A DNA stretch of 48,096 nt from positions 1-48,096 of the forward strand of contig NZ_JAJATX010000025.1 of the NCBI RefSeq assembly GCF_020866965.1, in the 5' to 3' direction. This document shows positions 1 through 7,642 of the stretch, in pieces. The DNA is from Microvirga roseola (GTDB lineage: Bacteria; Pseudomonadota; Alphaproteobacteria; Rhizobiales; Beijerinckiaceae). The position numbers were made by a program, and so were the translations under genes. The first letter of the stretch is position 1. Every line of letters begins with the position of its first letter. The notes under the pieces are model-generated. The model did not search any database and was not told where the DNA came from. It was given only the letters and a program-made list of their open reading frames with translations.

Positions 1-403
1 CCTCGACCGGCTCGCCCGTTCCCAGCTTCACCTGCTCCAGATCGTGGAGGAGGTCGAGGCCAAGGGCGCAAAGTTAGTTTCCGTGATGGACAACATCGAT
101 ACGAGCACAGCCACCGGCAAAATGGTCGTCGGTGTGCTGGCTGTCCTCGCAGAGTTCGAACGTAACCTTCTGCTCGAACGCAGTGCAGCAGGCCGAGCCA
201 TCGCCCGGCAACGCCAAATTCGCTTTGGCCGTCCTCCCAAGATCACCGAGGCCCTGATCCGGCAGGTGATGCTGGCCCATGACGATCCGAACACCACGGT
301 TCCGGAGACCTGCCGGGTCCTGGGGATCAGCAAATCGAGCTACTATGCAGCCCTTCGGGCAGGACAACGCAGTGCCATGGAGGCTGTCGAGGCTGCCGCC
401 TGA
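1..403 (+). CDS. Serine recombinase (resolvase/invertase family), C-terminal part, cut by window edge
   Basis: The open frame enters from the left edge at base 2 and starts with LDRLARS, the end of the catalytic domain of small serine recombinases. The motifs that follow are typical: a KGA-x-LVS stretch, DTSTATGKM, then the long E-helix segment AEFERNLLLERSAAG. The last 50 residues after GRPP form a helix-turn-helix DNA-binding domain (TEALIRQVM, then CRVLGISKSSYYAAL). The catalytic serine lies outside the window. Such enzymes resolve or invert DNA between short sites and usually mark transposons, plasmids or integrated elements. It converges on the P-loop gene to its right with a 90-bp gap in which I see no clear terminator. 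The family is certain; whether this is a resolvase, invertase or element integrase cannot be told without the N-terminus and its sites. Confidence 0.9.
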   Translation, partial: LDRLARSQLHLLQIVEEVEAKGAKLVSVMDNIDTSTATGKMVVGVLAVLAEFERNLLLERSAAGRAIARQRQIRFGRPPKITEALIRQVMLAHDDPNTTVPETCRVLGISKSSYYAALRAGQRSAMEAVEAAA

Positions 404-493
404 GCCCAAACTAAGTTTGGACGACCTGGGGATCACCCCCAGATCGTCATGATCATCAGCATCATCGCGTCCAAGACGCCGTCGAAGCCGTGA

Positions 494-2107
494 TCACGTC
501 TTCTTTCGCCTCGCCTCAGCGGCTTCACGTTCGCGGATGGCGTACAGGTCTTCCTTCCACTCATAGCGGTTCTTCTTCGCCTGTGGGCTCAGCCCATACC
601 GAGTGCTCTCCCGGTAGGCTCGTGCCTGTCGGGAAAGTGACTTTTTCGCCTTCGGTCGCCCGCGTGGCCGCAGCGTCCCAGCCTTGCGCTTCGCCTCACG
701 ATCAGCGGCACGATCCCGTGCCTTCCTGGCCTTATCCGCTTCGAGACGACGCTTCTTGCGCTCGGCCTTGCTGCTCTCGTCCAACTCGACCCGCTTCCTT
801 CCAGGCTTCTCACGCACCTCGTCCATGATCCCGGCCTCTTCGACAGCGATGAGTTCAGCCATGGCGATGCCCTCCTGCTCCAGGTAGGAGGCGAGCGCCT
901 CGGCTTGATGCTGGTCGTAGAGGTACACCCGGCACTCTCCGCTGAAGTCGGGCTTTCGGAGGGCTCCGCGAAGCGTGAACTGGATGATGTCCTCGATCTG
1001 GCGAGCACGCTCGACATCTTCCTTCTTGAGCCCGAACACCTCCAGCGAGGGACCATCCGCTGGAACGGCCTTCGCGGAGTAGATGAGCGCACAGGAGGTG
1101 TGGTGCATCAGCGTGTTCGTTCCCTCCTGCCGGGGTGAGACCATCTCGCCTGAGAGGCGGGCTCCCACGAAGTACGGGCTGATGGCGGTGTTGGTGGCCC
1201 AATAGCCGAGATCGGGAACCTGCTTCAGGTAGTCGAGGACATGGAGCAGGCAGGACAACCCTTTGTCCGTCTTCCAGAAGTTCGTCGATCCCTGGTGCCG
1301 AGTGAAGTAGTGGATCAGGACGCGGGGACAGGCGCGTTCGGGTGCAACCACCTCTTCAGCCTCAAAAGTCACTTTGTCCGAGAACCATGCCTGCGTGGCC
1401 TTGTAGCCGAGGCTGTGGAAGTAGCCCGCGCCCGCGATGGTCACACTCTCGAAGGCTGCCAATTCGGCAGGCGTCCAGGCCGACCACCACTTCAGGGGAC
1501 GAGCGCTTCCCTTCACCTTCGACCAATCGTCGATGTCCACGTAGACACCCTGCGTGGAACGAGCCCGCTTGTCGAAGGTGGCGAGCTTGCTCAGGAACTC
1601 GTCGTTGATGATGTCGGCGGGGTTCGGAGCCTCGGACTTGAGGATGAGCCGAGACCACTTGGTTCCCTTGAGAGGATTGAGGTCATAGGCCGCTTCGAGG
1701 TAGGTGGCCGTTGCAGGCACCCGGAACACATTGGAGCAAACCGCTGCCGGGTTCTCGTCGATGTAGATGTGCCATCCTGTAAAGCCATCAAGATCGGCTC
1801 CCATCATTCCCTCGTGGGTGATGAACACGACAACGTGCTCCTCATGTTGATGAAGGCTGGCGGCATCCTCGATCTGGGCGAGGACAGGGCCGCTACTACG
1901 GTCGCCGGTCTCGCCATGGATCGCGTGGATTGTGGGGTTCGTTCCGGCAGCCTTGGCCTGCCGCTGGAGGTCCTGGATACGCTCCTTGATGAGTTCAATC
2001 CGGCTTGTCGCGAAGAGATGCTTTCCTTTGCGCTCTGCCATTTCCTGGATCATCTTCCATGTTTTGCCAGAACCGGGCGCACCAACCATAACTCTTGGGT
2101 AAATCAT
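494..2107 (-). CDS. P-loop NTPase/helicase-like protein of a mobile element, function unknown (537 aa)
   Basis: I do not recognise this protein as a named family. The N-terminus has a Walker A motif (GAPGSGKT, residues 9-16), and a hydrophobic strand ending in YIDENP near residue 115 looks like a Walker B box. A mid-region phrase around TNTLMHHTSCALIYSA resembles the RNA/DNA-contacting segment of superfamily 1/2 helicases of plasmids and phages. The last 110 residues are extremely rich in Lys, Arg, Glu and Ala, predicted as a charged helix or coiled coil that could bind nucleic acid. The ATG start has an AGGA about nine bases upstream and a perfect TATAAT box further up. It sits between a serine recombinase and a gene-poor, hairpin-rich stretch beside a tRNA. 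A replication or transfer role is plausible but inferred from context only. Confidence 0.7.
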   Translation of the reverse strand: MIYPRVMVGAPGSGKTWKMIQEMAERKGKHLFATSRIELIKERIQDLQRQAKAAGTNPTIHAIHGETGDRSSGPVLAQIEDAASLHQHEEHVVVFITHEGMMGADLDGFTGWHIYIDENPAAVCSNVFRVPATATYLEAAYDLNPLKGTKWSRLILKSEAPNPADIINDEFLSKLATFDKRARSTQGVYVDIDDWSKVKGSARPLKWWSAWTPAELAAFESVTIAGAGYFHSLGYKATQAWFSDKVTFEAEEVVAPERACPRVLIHYFTRHQGSTNFWKTDKGLSCLLHVLDYLKQVPDLGYWATNTAISPYFVGARLSGEMVSPRQEGTNTLMHHTSCALIYSAKAVPADGPSLEVFGLKKEDVERARQIEDIIQFTLRGALRKPDFSGECRVYLYDQHQAEALASYLEQEGIAMAELIAVEEAGIMDEVREKPGRKRVELDESSKAERKKRRLEADKARKARDRAADREAKRKAGTLRPRGRPKAKKSLSRQARAYRESTRYGLSPQAKKNRYEWKEDLYAIREREAAEARRKKT

Positions 2108-2109
2108 TC

Positions 2110-2196
2110 AAGTAAATTCCTGTAACAATGAATGTCATCATTATAGGTCCACTGCGTATCTGATATCTATATATTTAGTGCGGACGCAATTTACTT
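2110..2196 (-). promoter_or_regulatory. Probable promoter of the P-loop gene, flanked by a 9-bp inverted repeat
   Basis: On the minus strand a perfect TATAAT occupies 2145-2140, about 33 bases before the ATG. No good -35 box is visible at the matching distance, so an activator or a different sigma factor may be involved. The box lies in an AT-rich island unlike the rest of the window. A perfect inverted pair, AAGTAAATT at 2110-2118 and AATTTACTT at 2188-2196, brackets it and overlaps the ribosome-binding side. The pair could be operator half-sites for looping or autoregulation; that part is inference. Confidence 0.45.
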
Positions 2197-2225
2197 AGGT
2201 ATACATCATGGGACTTGCCTGAAGC

Positions 2226-2870
2226 GATTGGGGTGAGGAGCGAAGGTGAGGACACGAGCCCATCGGGCGAGGCCCGCAGCCGCACGGCTCCTCACCCCAA
2301 TCATCGGGGCGACGCAAGGCGTCGCGCCGGGCATGTCATCCAGAAGGAAAGCTCCCCGACCGAGCGCGAGCCTGCGACCCGCGCTCGGTCATGAACCGGC
2401 TATCTCCCGCCCGAGGCCAAAGGCCCCGGCTCCCGATAGGCCGGTTCGCGATGCAACTCGATGGAGGGGACTAGATCAGGGCCAGCCAATCACAAGGGCG
2501 CTGTCTTTCCCTCGGCTCGTCGGCACCCCTACCTTCTTCTGGCGCGGGAACCGCGCCTATCAGATACGCAGCGGACGCAGGTCGCCGGGCGCAAGTTGCA
2601 TTCCGAGGTCCGTTTCGGTGGTTCGAATGCTCCTGGCCACCCGCTCAAAGTAACTTTGTCTGGAGCCGAGCGATCATTGGCGGAACTTGGCTTGCGCAGC
2701 AGCCCTCTGATCACACCGCCAGAAGGCAGGCGAAAGCCAGCGAAACCTCTCAGTTCCACCAAGGGACGAATCGGTAGGGTCGAACCTGAGAGCTTGGATC
2801 GCGGAAGACGGGAGAGAACCACGGCAACAAGCTGACCGGCGTCGATCAGGACGGTCCGAAAACCGTGTCC
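2226..2870. other. Gene-poor stretch with many stem-loops; candidate structured RNA or element origin
   Basis: No convincing coding frame covers this stretch. It holds a series of inverted repeats: a perfect 16-bp pair (2226-2241 with 2287-2302) enclosing a 5-bp hairpin (2264-2276); GACGC-AAG-GCGTC (2311-2323); a perfect 11-bp pair (2358-2368 with 2380-2390); a 12-bp pair with one bulge (2393-2404 with 2435-2447) enclosing GGCC-AAA-GGCC (2415-2425); a distant 8-bp pair (2451-2458 with 2594-2601) enclosing GGCGCGG-GAA-CCGCGCC (2541-2557); and ACGGT-ACCGT with a 6-base loop (2851-2866). Nested stems with short loops suggest a folded RNA, but single-strand or double-strand origins and oriT sites also carry clustered hairpins. 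I saw no match to a class I know. The strand is unknown. Confidence 0.4.
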
Positions 2871-2926
2871 TAACGTACCCCACGAGAGGGTCCTAAAACC
2901 GGAAATGTGCGAGGAATATCAAGGAA

Positions 2927-3003
2927 TGGCGCGCCCGAAAGGATTCGAACCTCTGACCCCCAGATTCGTAGTCTGGTGCTCTATCCAGCTGAGCTACGGG
3001 CGC
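2927..3003 (-). tRNA. tRNA-Arg (anticodon ACG)
   Basis: The minus strand reads as a complete cloverleaf. The 7-bp acceptor stem GCGCCCG/CGGGCGC closes it, the D-arm contains AGCTCAGCTGGATAGAGC, and the anticodon stem CCAGA/TCTGG encloses CTACGAA, giving anticodon ACG, which reads CGN arginine codons after A34-to-inosine editing. The T-arm has GGTTCGAATCC. The discriminator is G and the CCA tail is encoded in the DNA (2929-2927). The 3' end points toward the accessory DNA at 1-2926, the usual side for elements integrated at tRNA genes. Confidence 0.96.
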
Positions 3004-3100
3004 TGATTGGCGGATGGTTGCGGGAAGCAACGTCGGCCGAGGCGGGTGACTTAAAGGGTTCTGGCGCGGTTGGCAAGCCCGATTGTGCAGAACCCGTCCC

Positions 3101-4534
3101 TTAAATCTCCGCCGAGGTGCGATCCGGGATCGTGATCCGGAAACGGGTGCCGGTAGCCGTATCGTCGAGGTCGATTGCTCCGCCATGGCGCTGGACCAGT
3201 TCCGCCGCGATGGGCAGGCCGAGGCCTGCGCCTCCCTGGCGGGCGGAGCCCTGGAAGGGCGTGAAGAGATTGCCGCGGACGCGCTCGGGGATGCCGGGGC
3301 CGTTGTCCTCGACCAGGATGACCACGGCCCTACCCTCCCTGGCCGCCGCCACATGGATCCGGGGCGCTCCGTCGGAGGACCCCGCCTGGCTCAGGGCCTG
3401 GACCGCGTTGCGGACGAGATTGACCAGGGCGCGCGAGAGCTGGTCCGGATCCGCATCCACCATAAGATCCTCGGGAACGTCCGCCTCGAAGGCGATGCCG
3501 ACCTCGGGCGCGAGATCCGTCAGGTTCGAGAGATCCTCCACCAGCGGCCTGAGGGGAATGAGCCTGCGCTGCGGCAGGGGCTCCGACGCGCGGCCATAGG
3601 CGAGCGTCGTCTCGCAGAACGCGATGGCGCGGTCGAGGGTGCTCACGAGGCGCGGCGCGATGCGCTGAACTGCCTCGTCGCTGACCCGGTCGAGACGGTC
3701 CGTCAGAAGCTGGGCCGTGGTCAGCATGTTGCGCAGTTCGTGGTTGATCTTGCTGACCGCCAGGCCGAGTTGCGCCAGGCGCCGCTTCTGGCGCAACTCG
3801 TCCGCGAGCGTGGTCTCCATGCGCGCGAGCGCCTGCTCGGCCATGCCGATCTCGTCGGCGCGGTCCGTGGGGCGGATGACGCGGGAGGCGTCCTCCGGGT
3901 TGCTGGAAAATTCCGCGATGTTGCCCGTGAGCCTCTGCACGGGACGCACGATCACCCATTGCAGGGTGAGATAGACGAGGCCCGCCGTCAGTGCAGAGAT
4001 GAAGAGGGAGAGGAAGAGGATGTTGCGCGAGAAATCGAGCATGGCCGCGCGCAGAGGACGCTGATCGAGAACCAGCTCCACGAAATCGACGCCCATGCCG
4101 TGTCCGACAACGCGGATCGGCCTGTCCGCCGGGTCGAACAGCGTCTCGAAGGCATCCACGACCAGATCGATCCGGTCCACCTCGCGCAGGTCGATGGTCT
4201 TGGCGACCTCAGGCGGCATGTCGCCGGTGGTGAGCAGGCTGCGCCGCCCTCCGCCCCGGATCGCGATCGCCCGGGCGCCGACGCCCTGGAGGAGGCGCAG
4301 TTCCAGCTCCTCCGACAGGTTCTCTTCGGGCGCTGCATCGAGGACCATGGCCGCGATCTTCGCCGCGGCCAAGCGGTCGCCCAGCCATGTCATGCGGAAA
4401 TTGGCGATGGAGGGGACATAGATCAGCACTTCCGCGATCATGATGAACACGATCGTCAGCAGGAGCAGGCGCGCGGAGAGCCCGAATCGGCCCGACAGGC
4501 GCTCTCTTAAGGAAGGCGGCCGCTCCGCATCCAT
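3101..4534 (-). CDS. Membrane sensor histidine kinase (orphan)
   Basis: A two-transmembrane sensor kinase of 477 residues. Membrane helices lie near residues 21-41 and 171-195 with a periplasmic sensor domain of about 130 residues between them, then a HAMP-like linker (VRPVQRLTGNIAEF). The dimerisation box SKINHELRN places the phospho-accepting histidine at residue 265. The ATPase domain shows an N-box (LVRNAVQAL, Asn376), a G1 box (EDNGPGIP, about 409-416) and a G2 box (GGAGLGLP, 435-441). No response regulator gene is adjacent. It starts 7 bases after the flavin oxidoreductase gene and probably shares its transcript. The signal it senses is unknown; the neighbours hint at redox or membrane stress, which is inference. 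Confidence 0.93.
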   Translation of the reverse strand: MDAERPPSLRERLSGRFGLSARLLLLTIVFIMIAEVLIYVPSIANFRMTWLGDRLAAAKIAAMVLDAAPEENLSEELELRLLQGVGARAIAIRGGGRRSLLTTGDMPPEVAKTIDLREVDRIDLVVDAFETLFDPADRPIRVVGHGMGVDFVELVLDQRPLRAAMLDFSRNILFLSLFISALTAGLVYLTLQWVIVRPVQRLTGNIAEFSSNPEDASRVIRPTDRADEIGMAEQALARMETTLADELRQKRRLAQLGLAVSKINHELRNMLTTAQLLTDRLDRVSDEAVQRIAPRLVSTLDRAIAFCETTLAYGRASEPLPQRRLIPLRPLVEDLSNLTDLAPEVGIAFEADVPEDLMVDADPDQLSRALVNLVRNAVQALSQAGSSDGAPRIHVAAAREGRAVVILVEDNGPGIPERVRGNLFTPFQGSARQGGAGLGLPIAAELVQRHGGAIDLDDTATGTRFRITIPDRTSAEI

Positions 4535-4541
4535 ATCCGTC

Positions 4542-6038
4542 TCATCCCAGCCGGCGAACCAGGCCCATCAATCGCCGCAGCCAGGGATTCTGAGCCGAAG
4601 GCCTGAGAAACTCCACCGCCGCGCCCTTCGTCACTTCGGAGAAGGTCGGATAGGGATAGACCAAGCCTGCGAGATCCGAAACCTTGAGCCCCTTGTTCAG
4701 GGCCAGAACCCACGGGACGATCAGCTCGCCCGCCCGTGCTCCGACGATGGAGCAGCCGAGAATCCGCCCACGCCGGGTGACGATGGCCTTCACATGGCCC
4801 GTTGTCGCCCTCTCGGCGCGCGCCCGGTCGGTGTCGGCAAAGGACCAGCGCAGGATGCGGAAGGCCCCATGCCGGGCCCTGGCCTCCTCCTCGCTCAGGC
4901 CGACGGCGGCGAATTCCGGATCCGTGTAGAGGACCCGGGGGACCGGCGCGCTGCCATAGCGGACGGGGAGGCCGAACAGGGCGCAGCGGATCACGAGCCC
5001 GGCTTGGTGATTCGCCGCATGGGTGAAACGGGCTCCCGCCCCTGCCCCGCCGACGCAGTCGCCGATGGCAAAGACCCGTCGGTTCGATGTTTTCAGGCTC
5101 CTGCCGACGACGATGCCCGACTTGTCCGTTTCGATCCCGGCCGCCTCCAGGTCCAGGCCGTCGAAGACCGGCTGGCGTCCCGCGGCCACGAGCAGATGGC
5201 TTCCCTCGATCCGCTCTCCGCCTTCGAGATCCACGGCGAAGCGCCCTTCCGGCCCTGGCGCGACCTGCTCGACGCCCCGTCCGGCCCTGATGGCGACGCC
5301 TTCCGCCCGCAGGGCGCGCTCCACGACGGCGGCCATTTCGGGATCCTCCTTGGCCAGGATGCGCTCCCCGGCCTCGAGGATGGTGACGGCGGAGCCGAGG
5401 CGGCGATAGGCCTGGGCCATCTCGACGCCGACGGCTCCGCCACCGATCACGACCAGATGCTCCGGCGTCTCGCCCAGGTCGAAGAGGGTGTCGTTGGTCA
5501 GGTACGGAACCTGATCGAGGCCCGGGATCGGGGGAATCGCCGGGCGGGAGCCGATTGCGATGACGAACCGGCGGGCCTGGATGATCTGCCCTCCCGCCAT
5601 CGCCGTTCCGGTGCCGGTAAAGCGCGCCTCCCCCTCGATGACGTGGACGCCCATGGCCCGGTACCGCTCGGCGGAATCCATGGGCGCGATGGCGGCAACG
5701 GCATTCCGCACGTGGTCGCGGACCTTGGCGGGGTCGATGGCAGGCTCCCCTGCCCCGACGCCGAAGGGCTCGGACCTACGGATCTCATGCGCCCTGTGGG
5801 CCGCGGCCAGCAGCGCCTTGGAGGGGACGCAGCCGACATTCAGGCACTCCCCGCCCATCCGGTGCCGTTCGACAAGCACGACGGAGGCCCCGAGGGAGGC
5901 TGCGATGGACGCGACCGACAGTCCGGCGGACCCGGCTCCGATGACGCAGAGATCGGGGGTGAGAGATGCCCGATCACCCTTAGCCGTTGTCTTCAATCCC
6001 GCCCCCTTGATGCCTCGCCCGCCAGAACCTGACCACAA
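4542..6038 (-). CDS. FAD-dependent pyridine nucleotide-disulfide oxidoreductase (MerA/Lpd-like)
   Basis: A class I flavoprotein disulfide reductase of 498 residues. It has the FAD-binding GAGSAG (34-39), the redox-active pair in GGECLNVGCVPSK (Cys65 and Cys70), a second Rossmann motif for NAD(P)H (VIGGGAVGVEMA) and the FAD site near VFAIGDCVGG. In the C-terminal dimer domain the place of the usual catalytic H-P-T is taken by YPYPTFSE, so the His-Glu base dyad of lipoamide dehydrogenase and glutathione reductase is missing. The protein therefore belongs to the MerA-like group of uncertain substrate; it lacks an N-terminal heavy-metal domain and the C-terminal Cys pair of MerA. The reading frame overlaps the TVP38 gene by 59 bases. 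A TTG start at 5996, preceded by AGGGGG, would give 484 residues and a 17-base overlap and may be the real start. Confidence 0.9.
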   Translation of the reverse strand: MWSGSGGRGIKGAGLKTTAKGDRASLTPDLCVIGAGSAGLSVASIAASLGASVVLVERHRMGGECLNVGCVPSKALLAAAHRAHEIRRSEPFGVGAGEPAIDPAKVRDHVRNAVAAIAPMDSAERYRAMGVHVIEGEARFTGTGTAMAGGQIIQARRFVIAIGSRPAIPPIPGLDQVPYLTNDTLFDLGETPEHLVVIGGGAVGVEMAQAYRRLGSAVTILEAGERILAKEDPEMAAVVERALRAEGVAIRAGRGVEQVAPGPEGRFAVDLEGGERIEGSHLLVAAGRQPVFDGLDLEAAGIETDKSGIVVGRSLKTSNRRVFAIGDCVGGAGAGARFTHAANHQAGLVIRCALFGLPVRYGSAPVPRVLYTDPEFAAVGLSEEEARARHGAFRILRWSFADTDRARAERATTGHVKAIVTRRGRILGCSIVGARAGELIVPWVLALNKGLKVSDLAGLVYPYPTFSEVTKGAAVEFLRPSAQNPWLRRLMGLVRRLG

Positions 6039-6849
6039 TCGGCGCCAATGCCAATATTCCTAACACTCCCAGGGCGGCTATCAATTCGGGAGTCATCAGG
6101 CTTCCGGCATTGAAATCGAAAACACAGCCGGTCCGCCCGGACGCCAGGCATTGCGCGCGAATTCTCTCGTGGCTGGCGATGAGGTCGTCGAGCCCGGATC
6201 CGGCGACGGCAAAGGCGAAGGAGGCCGGCAGCATGCCGATCTGGGTGGCCAGGACGAAGGTCCTCAGGCGCATCCCGAAGAAGGCGGCCGCCAGGTTCGT
6301 CAGCCAGAAGGGCATGACCGGCATGAGCCGCAGAAAAAGCAGATAGGAAAAGGACTGTCTCCGGAAGCCGGTGGCAAGGCTCTGGATCCGCTCGCCAGCC
6401 CGCCTCAGGAGAGGCTGGCCGAGGGACGTCCGGGCGATGAGGAAGATGCAGGTGGCGCCGATGGTCGCGGACATGGAGGCCACCGCGCCACCGATCACCC
6501 AGCCGAAAAGATAGCCGCCGATGGCCGTCAGAAAGGCCGAGACCGGAAGGGACAGGGTGACGGCGATCACGTAAGTCAGAATGTAGATGCCCAGCATCCT
6601 CAGAAAGTTGGCCGCGACGAGCTCCTGCAGGCGGGTCTGGTACTGGACGAAGGTTTCGAAGGTGAGAGAGCGGTGAATGCCGGTCAGGAAGACCGCCGCG
6701 ATGGCGCCCAGAACAAGGACGAGGGGCAGATAGCGCCAGAGAGGACTGCGCCCTCCCGATCCAAGCTGTTGCTGCTCCGCTGCCACGCCATCCCCCTGAG
6801 AAGGGTGTTCTATGGCGCACTCGGGAAGGTCAAGCCCAAGGACCGTCAC
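5980..6849 (-). CDS. TVP38/TMEM64 (DedA-like) family membrane protein
   Basis: A 289-residue integral membrane protein with about six hydrophobic segments. The first (about 41-62) is followed by a VTLSLPVSAFLTAIGGYLFG stretch and by the glycine-rich FGWVIGG-x-VAS segment typical of the SNARE-associated/TVP38 fold. The region FLRLMPVMPFWLTNLAAAF is the conserved re-entrant element of the family. Members are thought to move or flip phospholipids or act as proton-coupled transporters; the substrate here is unknown. It is the first gene of a probable operon with the flavin oxidoreductase and the sensor kinase. Neighbouring TVP38 and MerA-like oxidoreductase genes recur in other bacteria. The start is the first ATG; a shorter one is possible because the first 35 residues are polar and poorly conserved. 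Confidence 0.9.
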   Translation of the reverse strand: MTVLGLDLPECAIEHPSQGDGVAAEQQQLGSGGRSPLWRYLPLVLVLGAIAAVFLTGIHRSLTFETFVQYQTRLQELVAANFLRMLGIYILTYVIAVTLSLPVSAFLTAIGGYLFGWVIGGAVASMSATIGATCIFLIARTSLGQPLLRRAGERIQSLATGFRRQSFSYLLFLRLMPVMPFWLTNLAAAFFGMRLRTFVLATQIGMLPASFAFAVAGSGLDDLIASHERIRAQCLASGRTGCVFDFNAGSLMTPELIAALGVLGILALAPIVVRFWRARHQGGGIEDNG

Positions 6850-6897
6850 ACCCTCGTGAAATCGGGCCTCACGGCCTCATGAAGGGCCCGAGCGGCG

Positions 6898-6926
6898 TTG
6901 ACTTTGCCCTCCCATTCCGTCATAAG
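6898..6926 (+). promoter_or_regulatory. Possible sigma-70-type promoter upstream of rpmH
   Basis: TTGACT at 6898-6903 and CATAAG at 6921-6926 are separated by 17 bases, close to the housekeeping consensus. It lies between the divergent TVP38 gene and rpmH, so transcription would enter rpmH-rnpA-yidC. A terminator-like hairpin begins only 13 bases after the -10 box, so either this promoter makes an attenuated leader or the main rpmH promoter is further downstream. This is a pattern match only. Confidence 0.35.
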
Positions 6927-6938
6927 CCCGCGAGCTGA

Positions 6939-6970
6939 CAGCGCTCTTCGTAGGGCGCTGATCGTTTTTT
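6939..6970 (+). terminator. Terminator-like hairpin in the rpmH leader
   Basis: CAGCGCTC (6939-6946) pairs with GGGCGCTG (6953-6960) through eight pairs including one G-T wobble, around a 6-base loop. After a four-base gap comes a run of six T (6965-6970). It resembles an intrinsic terminator on the plus strand, yet no plus-strand gene ends upstream. It may attenuate rpmH transcription or block read-through from the divergent side. Confidence 0.5.
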
Positions 6971-7054
6971 CGAGACAGTTTCGGGGGAAACCCCACCATT
7001 CCAGACGGGCGCGAGCCTTCGAGCACCGCTGCCCCATTCGACCGGAGAAGTGCC

Positions 7055-7189
7055 GTGAAGAGGACGTATCAACCGAGCAAGCTGGTTCGCAAGCGCCGCC
7101 ACGGCTTCCGTGCGCGAATGGCGACCAAGGGCGGCCGCAAGGTCATTGCTGCTCGCCGCGCCCATGGTCGCAAGCGCCTGTCGGCCTAA
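7055..7189 (+). CDS. rpmH: 50S ribosomal protein L34
   Basis: A 44-residue protein beginning [18 protein letters not shown] and ending in KRLSA. This matches L34 along its whole length: the Arg/Lys-rich protein binds 23S rRNA in the large subunit. The start is GTG at 7055, with GGAGAAG as ribosome-binding site about six bases upstream. It is followed after 18 bases by rnpA, the near-universal rpmH-rnpA order, and the two are probably co-transcribed so that RNase P protein is made together with this ribosomal protein. It is short enough to be missed by simple gene finders. Confidence 0.98.
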   Translation: MKRTYQPSKLVRKRRHGFRARMATKGGRKVIAARRAHGRKRLSA

Positions 7190-7207
7190 GACCTTAAGGA
7201 CGCCCCG

Positions 7208-7642
7208 GTGCGCGAGCCTCGCGCAGACCCAAAGCTTGGGCGCCTGACGAAAAGACCTGACTTCGTCGCGGCGGCCTCGGGCCGCCGCTTTCATACCGAA
7301 CGGATGACGGTCCAGGCCCGCCTGCGCGAGGATCTGGGCCTTGGATTGCGCTTCGGCCTGACCGTCACAAAACGGGTCGGCCATGCGACGGAGCGCAACC
7401 GGATCAAACGCCGGCTCCGGGCCGCCACCCAGGCGGCAGGCCAGGACTACGCCGGCATCGATGCGGATGTCGTGATCATCGGGCGGCGCGACATTCTGAC
7501 CGCCGAGTACGACCTGCTCATCGACGATCTTCGGCGCGCCCTGCGGGTTGTGACCAAACCGAAGACTGCGCGGCCGGCGGACCGTTCCCTATCCTCCTCA
7601 CCTCCCTCCAAGGGCGAGCGTCGCGGACAATCCCATGCGTGA
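7208..7642 (+). CDS. rnpA: Ribonuclease P protein component
   Basis: A 144-residue basic protein that works with the RNase P RNA to remove the 5' leader of pre-tRNAs. The diagnostic motif RNRIKRRLR lies at residues 63-71, preceded by the [10 protein letters not shown] strand and the RPDF entry motif common to the family. The last 25 residues (after about 120) are Ser/Pro/Arg-rich and probably disordered; their DNA resembles the palindromic intergenic repeats of this genome and may be a repeat-derived tail. The start is GTG at 7208. The gene overlaps yidC by eight bases, pointing to translational coupling. Confidence 0.96.
   Translation: MREPRADPKLGRLTKRPDFVAAASGRRFHTERMTVQARLREDLGLGLRFGLTVTKRVGHATERNRIKRRLRAATQAAGQDYAGIDADVVIIGRRDILTAEYDLLIDDLRRALRVVTKPKTARPADRSLSSSPPSKGERRGQSHA

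Noticed and set aside
2246..2653. Open frame of 135 codons on the plus strand
   Set aside because: The translation is Arg/Pro/Ala-rich with no motif or hydrophobic pattern, lacks a ribosome-binding site and runs through perfect inverted repeats, so it looks like a composition by-product.
6850..7054. Possible replication origin beside rpmH
   Set aside because: rpmH-rnpA lies near oriC in some bacteria, but I see no cluster of DnaA boxes or dnaA gene, and in alphaproteobacteria the origin is usually elsewhere.
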